DNA of 45,000 nucleotides, from positions 2,802,501 through 2,847,500 of the forward strand of contig WPIO01000039.1 in assembly GCA_009760855.2 (NCBI GenBank). The letters are read 5' to 3'. Source of the DNA: Cristatella mucedo (Eukaryota; Bryozoa; Phylactolaemata; Cristatellidae). The notes beneath the pieces were generated by a model, which ran no database searches, was not told the DNA's origin, and saw only the letters and a list, made by a program, of their open reading frames with translations. The translations under genes and the position numbers were made by a program. Below, in pieces: positions 1-10,067 of the stretch (position 1 is its first letter; every line of letters begins with the position of its first letter).

Positions 1-547
1 AATAGAGCCGATTAATCGCCTTGCGTACGGGTTCTCCGAGCGCCGAGTGAGCCCGGTATGGCTATCCGATGTAATTCGGCGATTCGTAATCCGAGCAGTG
101 GCTGAGAACGTTTCTCGTCAAATCGGGAAGTGCTTGATCAAGTATGGACAATAGGGCATCTCCTGGGTGTTATTCTAGTGACTGCTAAAGAGATATTTCC
201 GGCGGTCCTCCAACGTTATGTATCTATAGAGAGATCAACTATCGTCCACAAGAACTGCAAATCTTAAATTCGCATTTTACAGCGGCGCTTTTTTACTACT
301 GGTTTTTAACAAAGCTCGTTTGAAGGATCGCCTTTTCTTCCGCTCGTTGGAAGAGAGACGGAGCGAAAGCTTCCGATTAGTCCTGTGACCTGCAGGAGGC
401 GAGAGAGCGATCTGTTTACCAGCAGCGGAACGGATGTGGGTTGGTCACGACATGCGATTGGTGTGGTCCGGCGTGCCCGCTGCAGGCGGGCAGACTAATT
501 TAGTCTTGTTAGGCTGAACGGGCAGGCTTGGAGCAGTCGGCAGCCCC
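1..547. other. No recognisable gene
   Basis: I see no convincing coding exon here. Short open frames lack splice context and similarity to known families. The segment could belong to an upstream intron or intergenic space. If copy 1 of the ALKBH3-like gene has N-terminal exons, they may lie to the left of this window. Confidence 0.4.
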
Positions 548-620
548 TCGGTCTTAGCTCAGGGCAAGGGGCTCACAGATCACTAACCAGATCGCGGGTT
601 TGAATCGTCTAGCAGTTCTA
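548..620 (+). repeat. tRNA-like SINE head or degraded tRNA
   Basis: The segment carries a box-A-like motif (TAGCTCAGGGCAAGG) followed about 35 bases later by a box-B-like motif (GGGTTTGAATC), the arrangement of an internal RNA polymerase III promoter. The arms do not fold into a clean tRNA cloverleaf on inspection, so a tRNA-derived SINE relic is more likely than a working tRNA gene. A similar arrangement occurs at 24360-24430. Confidence 0.4.
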
Positions 621-710
621 GCCGACGCTCGATTGCCCGCTGGACGCATGCCGCGGGATGTCGGCCGCGCTAAGGCTTTCCTGCCGCTATAGATGTATAT
701 TACATATTAA

Positions 711-891
711 TGCAGCCGACTCCGCTTATAAGAATGTGCTCGGGCCGGAAAATGGCCATTCTTATAGGCGGAGTATTCCCGTAATGTAGAGTGATACTAT
801 AGCACGAGCAAACCTGGGACGCGGAACTGCTACTATTCTCATAGGCGGAGTATTCCTATATCCGACATTCTTATGCGCGGAGTCGACTGCA
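711..891. mobile_element. 181-bp MITE-like element with terminal inverted repeats
   Basis: The left end (711-737, beginning TGCAGCCGACTCCGC) is the inverse of the right end (865-891, ending GGAGTCGACTGCA), matching at 24 of 27 positions. Inside are two near-copies of a 28-base block, at 757-784 and 833-860, that carry the same ATTCTTATAGGCGGAGT core found in the ends, so the core occurs four times. There is no coding capacity. Short length and inverted ends fit a non-autonomous DNA transposon. I see no clear target-site duplication, so the superfamily is not assigned. Confidence 0.65.
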
Positions 892-893
892 AT

Positions 894-1030
894 TCATTCG
901 TTTAGCGCCCGAAGAGAACTCAATCACCATTTAGGTACTTCCCATATGCCACGGGGCTCGAGCCCACGACCTCTGCCTGAGCTTGGTCGGGCCGAGCACC
1001 TTAATCACTGGGCCGAACCAGCTCTATAAA
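894..1030 (-). mobile_element. tRNA-derived SINE with LINE-like tail
   Basis: Read on the minus strand, this starts with GAGCTGGTTCGGCCCAGTGA. It has a box-A-like stretch (GGCCCAGTGATTAAGG) and a box-B-like stretch (GTGGGCTCGAGCCC), then a tail carrying the AGCGCC/GGCGCT-type stem seen in the LINE 3' ends of this window. Related copies lie at 6595-6740, 18052-18177 and 19965-20125. The core is well kept, but the tail differs from the others at several bases. Confidence 0.75.
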
Positions 1031-2089
1031 TGAGGATGTAAAATCAGATGACCTTGGCCCTCGCCTTTGAAAATTTACTTGAACGAAGTTAAATTGAAGT
1101 CGCCTCTGAATTGGGCCAGATCACATTTAGGAAGGAGCTTAGAAGAACTGTTGCGTAGTCATTTATTTAATGGAAGAATTGATTATTGAATGCGAGCTCC
1201 TTAAATTGGACAGGAGTTTTCATTCCCGACAGCTATACATATTTCGCGAGCTATTTTGTACAAGTTGGTGTGCGTAAGAAAGTTGCCGACTTCAAACAAG
1301 TTAATTCTCATTAACTGTGCGATTCTTGATTTGCACGTGCACTGTGAGAAATGCTCTCTTAAAGCAGTTTTAGTGCGTAAATGCAGTAAACGTGCGAAGT
1401 AAGGCTTAGTTTGTACTGATGCAGATTCATTAAGGAAATACGTTGAAGAAACACGGTTAGCGCTTGGGTGGTATGACCTGGAATTTTCGCTACGTTTAGC
1501 CGAAGCTTAAGCACGTTTCGGCTTATGCCGATTTAAAGCTTAAGAGAAAAAATTCTTTAAACATTTTTTTAACTCGCGAACAATATCGAATGTAAATCGC
1601 GGACAACAATATTCTGTAAGCCGAATTGAGAGTGAAGGCTTTTAAATAAATTACAGCTACACAATTTCAGAACTGTTGTTATTTGATTGAACGTTTTCTA
1701 AGTAAATCAAACTATAAAGAAAGTTGCAAAAAAACTTTCCCTAAACTTCTCCATAACCCGGGGCTCATGCACATGCACGTGCTACGTTCTAAAGAAAGGG
1801 CATTAGTCACTCACCAGAAACCACAACCCAAACGTCGAGGCAAATATCCGAAGCATGGCTGTTCGCTTTCATGAATAGCCAGCGCAGTACTTTTGTCTCG
1901 GTCTGCGCGCCCTCTTGGAAGTATAAAAAACTTCTGTCTTCGCCGATATTGCCGTTCCGCTTCCGCCCGCCTGCTCCACCGCGCACGTCCGCAAATATCG
2001 TGCGCAGCTACCGCAGCCTATGCGGCCTGCGCTATCCTTCGTAATTAGTGACTAGTTAAAAAGCCGTCGGCACCGTCCATCCGACTGAT
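1031..2089. other. AT-rich spacer without recognised gene
   Basis: This stretch is mostly AT-rich and has only short open frames, the longest 63 codons at 1683-1874. I saw no exon with splice sites and recognisable content. Confidence 0.4.
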
Positions 2090-2275
2090 AACTCACTACC
2101 CATAATCAATATACAACCAAATATCAATATGTTCATATACAACAACTCACTATCAACCAATCTGTTTTGAGTCGGAAGCGGTAACTAATTTTCCTTTGCA
2201 GCAAATGTAAAGCGCTTAGAAAGAGATTGAGTTCTCTGAGGGCGCTTTATCAAGTGCATTATTATTATTATTACT
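2090..2275 (+). mobile_element. LINE 3'-end fragment (CR1/L2-type)
   Basis: The last 85 bases match the 3' end of the fuller LINE copy at 7330-7800: TTTGCAGCAAATGTAAAGCGC, then an AGAGAGATTGAGTTCTCT stem-loop, GGGCGCTTTATCAA and an ATT microsatellite. The upstream part has short CACTA-type repeats like the LINE 3' untranslated region. This is a 5'-truncated insertion in plus orientation with no coding sequence. Confidence 0.7.
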
Positions 2276-4161
2276 AACTTTATTGTAGCTGAACTAAGGC
2301 TAATAATATAACGGTTTTTATTGATAGGCAGTACTTACAGGATTCCCGATAACTTTTATAGAAACAGGCGGTCATTCAAAGTAATCCTTGTTTGCTAACA
2401 CTTACCTGGAGGCTTAAGAAACTCATTTAAAAGATTTATCCTCCCTTAGTCTGACGGTGATGCCTGACTAGAGCAACAAAGAACGACATAGCTGAATCAT
2501 AAGGTCCTCCTGAGAATTGCCGAAGTCAGTAGCTGCAGATCAACCCTCTTTAGCTGGTTGAGCCGGCAAAAGCTGTCATTTGGCTATTCTTTACCATGGA
2601 ATCCGGAAAAACCTTCACCCGAAACCGCTCTGCCAAAGGGATCATCTAAAAAGGTTGAGTGCCGAATGGTAGTCTCCCGGACGTCCAACAATGTCCTTAC
2701 TTCGGTCGGCGACCGCTACTAAAACCCGACAGGAAAATAGCGGGGAAATCCCATCAGAAAATAGGTCACTAAGCAGCAGCTAACAAACGCGGTCTTCCCC
2801 CACTCAAGTAAAAAAGCTCCCCTTTTGCAAAATAAAATGGCCATCTCCTGAAGATAAGCTAGCCACCTAGTATGCACTTTAAATAGGATTGGATAGCCGT
2901 GCAAGCAGGGCTGAAGTTTCCGGACCTCCTCGCCCTCCCCCAGCTAACGTCGCATTGGACGAGCTATCTCCTGGCGAATGTTCTCCTTCAGCAGCACATC
3001 TTTTGGGTAAACCTCGCGGGGAATATTAGCAGCACTGCTGCACACCCTTTTGCTCCACACTTCTCCGCCCTGCTTCAGGAAGAAAGCGCCTAGCAGACGC
3101 CCTAGTTTCCTGCCTCGCCTAGTTTCCTGCCTACAGGCTTGACTTTTCCCCTTGCACCCGAGCCATCGATTGCTTCAGAACCTTCCGCGCTCGGTTTCGC
3201 TGTCACGTGTCGCGCTCTCGGCGATTTATGGCAACCTATTAGAATGCACTGCCTCGACGAACCGACTGACGCGAGCCTACTTTTGTGAACTAGCCACCAA
3301 TTCAATTCATAGTATATTTGCAGCCGATTACGGACTGATCCCGAAGTTAACCAACAGGCTCGCCTTGCGGGTCCTTACACTGTTGCTTGGGCAAGGCTAT
3401 ACTGCCGAGTCCCACGTGGCTCTGCGTTCCTGTGGCGAGTGCTGCTTTCCGGCAGCCAGTCTTCCCTCTTCACACTAGCTTCGTCTGTTGAGTAACCTGA
3501 CCACGCCGCCCGTCGGCAAACGCTCACACACAGTGCTACTGTGACGCCAATCATCTCCGATCAGCATTACCCATATTAACTCCTGCAATACCCTATCAAT
3601 AGGATTGTTTTCAGACCCAGTCCGCCCCGCCAATCTGAATCTTTAATTTGTGTATGTACTTCATCAAATTAGAAAAAGCCGAACTCAGTGACATTGTCCC
3701 CAGCACTGCATTATTAGTGCACATAGTGTCTGAACGTGACAGCAATTGTAGTCGCTTGTATTTTAGGATGAAATTCCACAAGACAAAGAAGTTCGCCTTA
3801 TCACGTAAGTGTAGCTTTCATGGCGTCGTTGCTTAGTTACGTGTCCTGCTGAACATGCCAAAACAGAAGGTGCAAGCACAATGACCCAAGTAGCAAGTGC
3901 AGCTCAATTTATAGATGTATGCAATTCTTTCTCTGTTTGCCCTTATTTCTCGCCGCACTTGCTGCATGTTTTCCGCGGTCCAAGCACCCAGAAAGCTCGG
4001 ATCTCCGTGAAGAAGTTTAGAACTCTGTCCAGCATTTTTTTTTCCCGCCGCGTATACTATTGCTCCCGGATGTGCGTTCGATTCATGGACAGACTAGTGC
4101 GGGCAACATTTGCAATGAATAAACCTCGCAATCGAACCCTGGGAGCTGCATTCATTTTTAG
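2276..4161. other. Region upstream of copy 1 exons; no exon recognised
   Basis: This holds several open frames of 60-110 codons on both strands, none with family similarity. I looked for a first exon matching the VQGAWA-containing exon of copy 2 and found none. A short direct repeat (CTAGTTTCCTGCCT) occurs twice around 3102-3134. Confidence 0.4.
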
Positions 4162-4209
4162 AGAGCCTGGCACGTACGAGATCAGCGAAGGGCCTTCCGG
4201 AGTTTCCAG
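4162..4209 (+). CDS. ALKBH3-like copy 1, exon with YEIS...GVSR motif
   Basis: This 48-nt exon lies between a TTTTTAG acceptor and a CAG|GTAAAG donor. It opens with the last base of a split codon and reads EPGTYEISEGPSGVS, then AG of a split Arg codon completed by the next exon. Its length and phases equal those of exon 26692-26739 in copy 2. This block leads into the AlkB fold in ALKBH3 proteins. Confidence 0.85.
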
Positions 4210-7200
4210 GTAAAGTTACGTTATGCTAAACCTTCAAGCCTGTGCAGTTTGCAACCGTCGTCTCGGTCAGTAGGCATGACAGATGCTGCACTGCTGCTAG
4301 CGAGTGCTCGCTTCGAAAGACTGCTCTAGAGGCTACGTGGGTTTCGTGTACGATAAAAATTCGCTTTGACAAAGTCTCTGCAGTATGAAGGCAGCGTGTT
4401 TGGCGAGAAGCCGCTTTCCCCTCGTGCTTCGTGCTTCGGCCAGATGCAGGGCCACACAAGAAAGGAGCCTATTTAGTCACGGTGCGACTTTGCTTGCCGG
4501 ACTCACAGGGGCGCTTTGGCAGCGCTAAGGAAGCGATCCAGACCAGACGCACAGGCCCTTCGCACCCGGGAGACAAGCGCAGGGGACAGGCCCTCTCTAG
4601 TCACGGGGAGATTTAGAAGAACTCGGCGACATTAATGAACTTAGCTCTGATTTGCATCCCATAGTGGATGAGCGACCCTGTTTGACTGTGGCTTTAAACA
4701 TCGCCTCTGAGGGCAACCTGCGATCTAATAAATTAGACCTGTTCAGCAACTTTTCCTCAACGTTTCCTAATGTGATTAGGCACTTATGATTCATACAAAT
4801 TATGTATAACAATTCAGATCCCCCATTATTGCAGTCTGGCTATTCAAAACTATTTGTCTCCTATCATGCTTGCAATCTATCGTCGGTTTTTTCAAATTCA
4901 TAATCCTATTATGTTTTGCTTTGCTAGCGTGACTGTCATCTTCTCGTTTTGTATTCCTGAATCTATCAGCTCATTTTGTGCGACGTTTCTTTCGTTTGAG
5001 TTATTAGGGGCTCGAGGTCCTTATCTTGCTTATTTGCTTTGGAATTATGTTCTTCCCCCGAATCTCAGAAGAATGAATCGTTAAATCTAGCAGAGCAGTA
5101 GTTTAGGAGAATATGCTGTGCAAAATCCTACCGATTTTGTTCAGATGGCTTCTGATCAAGTTGAAGTCATGTGCTGAAAAGGGTGGAATTCTGTACAGAC
5201 CACTCTAGAAACTTCAATGTATTCATGCTTTGCAATTTCACAACCTGTAGGCATTAGATTGTTGCCATCCTCCTGCGTTAAATCTCCAGATTTTCGCTTT
5301 TTATTAATAACTTTGCAGAAGAGTTTTTACGGAGAAAAGTTCCCACTTGCTTATGACTTAGAACACGTCATCTTTAACAATGTTATGCTTGGTGTCATTG
5401 AGCATGCTACCACTAACCATTCGATCATGCTTTCTTTGCAGCAATTGTAAAGTCCCTAGAAAGAGGTTATGTTCTCTCAGGGTGCTATACAAAGGTATAA
5501 TAATTATTATTATTACTATTATTCAGTCACATAAGCTGTACGATATGGGGCGACCGCCTACATGCCAATCTCCGTACTTTATTTTTTAGGGTGCGTCTCT
5601 TTCAAATGTATAGCACTGATGAAGCAGACGCGTTGTTGTCTAAGCTGCTCACAGACCTAAAGTGGATAGAAGTTGAGAATTTCCAAAATGGTGTGACTAC
5701 GATAGAGCCACGTCTCGTTTCTTTCTATGGAGATTTTTCGTACACCTATTGGGGCGTAACTCACGAGCCTACTATTCAGGTCAGTATACCAAACTCCGGC
5801 CAAGCAACAGTGTGCTGATCTTAGCAGTAGCTACGGCTGATCTCCCCTTTAGACATGATGACGGCAAAACTGCCCCAATTTCTCAGCCTCGTACGTGCAA
5901 TGCAGAAATTCAGTTCTAGCTATCGCCATTTCTGCCATTATTAACGACAGACAGCACAGCTGAAGTCACACGAGAGGTTGAGTCCCGCTGACTGTTTCAA
6001 TGGTTCTCGCACTTCACAGTCAAACCAGGTCGTTGGTTTGATTCTTGAAGCAGGAAAATCTGTATTGCACGAAACCCACAATCTTAGGCGTCTCCAGAAT
6101 TTGACTGAGGAGGAGTCACACCTTGGCTTGGACGCACGCGGCGTAGGCGCGCCCGCTACAGCAGCCTTTCAGCGCTGTATAAACAATACGGCGGTAGCTA
6201 TCGCCCGTAAAATATACCGTTAAGCCACAAGCCAAAGGCGCCTCACCAGACAACCGTCGGAATCTGCTCTCTGTGCCCGGTAAGGCCTTTCTAGGAAGCC
6301 TGGTAGCCACCTGCATGGGAGCTGTAATAATAATAGTAATAATACATTTGAATTAGCGCCCTCAGAGAGCTCAATCTCTTTCTAGGCACTTTATAATTCC
6401 TGCAAAGGATGCACGATTGAATGATTAGTGGCTAGGGAAGCCAGATAGAATGATTAGTGGCTAAGCTAGGTCGTCTCGGCAAAGGAGCTGGGCTTGAACA
6501 GGAGTAGCTTTTTGACTGTGGCTTCCCGGCCCCGCCCTACAGGCTTACTCAAAAGGGGCTTTAGCATCCCAAATCTAATTGGTACATAAATATAAATAAA
6601 TATCATTTATATAGCGCCCCAAGAGAACGTAATCTCTATTTAGGCGCTCCATATATGTGTCGGGGTTTGAACCCACGACCTCAGCCAGACCTTGGTCGGG
6701 GCGATCACCTTAACCGCTGGACCAAACCAGCTCATCATTGGTCTACTGGTTTATTGAACAACAAAGGATCGCCCACCGAAGGATTCGAAGCCATGACCTC
6801 GGACCAAGGTCGTGCAGAGCAACAGACTCATGTAGCGTGTCATCGCGGCAGTAGCCAATGCGGTGACAGAGCATTGTGCAAGTTATTTTCATTTCCCAAC
6901 TCGGTTGGCCACCTTTACAATCTATGGTTGCTGATTACACCATTGTTAGAGCTTGAATTTGTTTTAGCTTCTACTTGCTTTCTTTTTTAATAAGAATCAC
7001 GATTTTAGCAGCAAAATTGCTGAAACCTCAAAGAGAAAGCTTCAAACATGCTAGTATTAAATTTTCCCTCGAATGACGGCGGGCACATACGCAAGCCTTA
7101 ACATGGTTAGCAAAAGAATCTGCAATGACTGGAAACTGTGTCGTAGAAATTTTACAGAAAAAGTTAACACACGCTTGCCTTAACACCTGGGGGTAGTTCA

Positions 7201-9995
7201 GCTCTGTGTCTCTATGTCCTGGACTTATACAGTTTGCAAGTTTGCAGCCGGGAAAGTTTTATCACATTCTCGCCTCCTGAAATAGAGCGCTGTAACGTGC
7301 GTTCGTGTTTGTTGCAGAATTCTTCCGAAAACCGAAGTTCTTGCGAACATCGTATACGGAAATGATACAGCTTAGACCTGCTTAAAGTTATTATACCTCG
7401 TACAAACCTCAAATCCTTTGGATACCACGCATTTAGTTCGTATGCTCCCAAAGCCTGGAACTCCCTCCCGACCTGCGTCAGAACATCCCCTGACTTGACC
7501 ACATTTAAAAAGAACTTAAAAACATACCTATTTAGGACAGCATTTAGTGGGTCCCTGTGATTCGTCGTTCATGTTCTTATGCGTGCTGACACTGTGCATG
7601 CTGCCACTAACCACATTTGCATGCTGACCCTGTGCATGTCATCCCTAACCATGTTATTCATGTTGTTTGGTTATCAAGCATGATATTACTCACCATTCAA
7701 TCGCATTTCCCTTTGCAGCAAATGTAAAGCGCCTAGAGAGAGATTGAGTTCTCTGAGGGCGCTTTATCAAGCGCATTATTATTATTACTATTATTATTTC
7801 TGTTTTTCACAATATGGAACTACCTAAGGGCGTTTGGCGATGAGATGACTGAGCAAGTTTCGGATTTTTGAGTAGGGAACGATGCCGCAGAGTTGGGGGT
7901 TACCAGTCATACCAATGCATTTACCGGTCAAGTGTCGAAACCTCCGTTCTCTGCTCGCAGCAGAAGCACGGCCGAAGTCACGGTTGTAAATGAGTGCTTG
8001 CGTGAACGAGCCGAGTCCCAGTGAACTGACTGAATGCGCACGTTTGCGAGTGCTTTCAATCGCAATCTAATCCCTAGCTACAGTCATAACTTCCACTGTG
8101 GTCGGGAGCTAATGGCAATATCCACTGCTTGACTTGCGCACGCAAGTCCAAGTTGGTTGGTTTCCGCTTTCACCGGTGACGCCCGGTGCGACGATCGGCT
8201 GCTCTGAACGGTTGGGCGCACGCGTGGCCTATATCTGTCGTTTCTGGTTGAGGAGTAATTCCAAAAAGCAGAGCGAGCGACTACGGTGATTTTGTTTCGC
8301 AATGCGTGCCACACCGAAGGCGGGATCGTGCAAGAGTCGCTCCTATTTCTATCAGCACTTTTCTCCGTTCTTACAAGGCAATACGGGGCGCGGTCGTATC
8401 TCACTTGAGAAATTATCCAGCATTCATTGTCGCGTTTCTGCTCGCATTGCTCACAATGCCAACAATAGCTCATTTTTTTGCTTCACGCAGTTTTTGGTGA
8501 ACGATTTTTTAGTGGCCAGAAGTCCTGCTCGAAATAAGGAAGAAAGTCGAAGAATGCGCTGGGTGTACCTTCAACTCAGTCTTGGGGAATTTTTATCGGA
8601 CTGGCAAAGATCACGTGGTGTGGCACAGTGATGATGAGAAGGATCTTGGGGATGATCCGGTTATAGCATCTCTTTCTTTCGGTGAGCCACGCAGATTCGA
8701 GCTGAGAAAGAGTTGCTCACCGGTAAGTATTGCGGTACAAGTCGGCCATTTTTACTTCCTTGTGATAGCATGATATCGTTTGTTTTGTGTGACCTATTTT
8801 GTGGCCTTAAATTTAATTGCTGTCCAAGCATCATCTTTGTTCCGGCCTCCTACCTCAGTAACTCAAAACGTCAATACGACGATCGTCCGTATCTTCACGG
8901 TTTATTGCAGCAAAATTATGCGGAAAATATAAGAGACTTTTCTATCCTACTTCACTCCAATCAACACCGTAGAGTACCTTTGAGAAGCCGTTTTACAAGT
9001 CAATTCTACAACGCTTTCGGTTTACCGAGAGACATGATCCACTGAGCCTGTTACTACTTAGCCAAGTCTAACTATTGTGTTTCTACAGCAACCATTCAAA
9101 GTTTTGGTGACAATCTTTCTTTCGCTTCTTTAGATGACGGAATATTCTGCTGACCAAGTATATCGTAAATTTCGACTGGCTCTATTTTGATAGAGCATAC
9201 TAGCAAAGCTGAGGCGTACAGCCAGTAGCACGAGTGTACAATACCGTCCAATCTCCTCAAGCTTTTCTAAATAACTAGATAGATGGCTGATTTGCTTTAT
9301 TCATTTATCTTATTTATAGCGTGAGAGCGAATCTACAGCATTTCCGTTCGACTGAGTTTCGATAGACTTTGCTCGTCTGTTTGCTTTCCTAGGCCTCTGG
9401 AGACGCAAAAGAACCGAAGCAGTTCAGCGAGTTCATGAGGATGCCTCTCGCGCACGGCAGCCTGCTTATAATGGAAGGCAGCATGCAGACAGACTGGCAG
9501 GTGAGCTCTCGCACCGCTTTTATGCCATCGTTCCGACCGCCGTGTCCTTTTTGGACTCGCCTAATGCTGACAACTATCCAAGCTAGCCTACCTCCCGACG
9601 AATTCTCGCCGATGGCTGCGTTGAACCGTACTAGACCATGAGATGACAATCCCAAGAATTCTGTGTGCACCGCGCGACGCTTGCAACTTTTGGAAAAAAG
9701 CCTTGGGTAAATCGTCAGACGCTGTGGTCGGTATAAAATTCCTGAAAGGCTATTTTTCGGGAAAATATAGAGAACGTTTGCTGAAAAGCTCGCTGGAGAA
9801 TGAGCGACAGCTCAGCCAGCAGAAGCTGTGTATCGGAGCGCCGCCTCCGCGTGCGCTCAGTTCCGTTTCATCGCGGCAAGCCTGACTTCCACTTGAGGCT
9901 AACTTGTCTTTCAAACGTCTTTTCATGTACATGTACTTCAGTACATGTGGAAGCCTCTTCGTGCTTCGCTGTATCAGGGACTAGGATTATTCTTT

Positions 9996-10067
<72 letters not shown>

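Noticed and set aside
548-620. Functional tRNA gene
   Set aside because: Box-like motifs are present, but the arms do not fold into a proper cloverleaf. It is kept only as a tRNA-like repeat.
3152-3478. 108-codon plus-strand frame upstream of copy 1
   Set aside because: It lacks family similarity and ALKBH3 N-terminal motifs, and an open frame lies opposite it.
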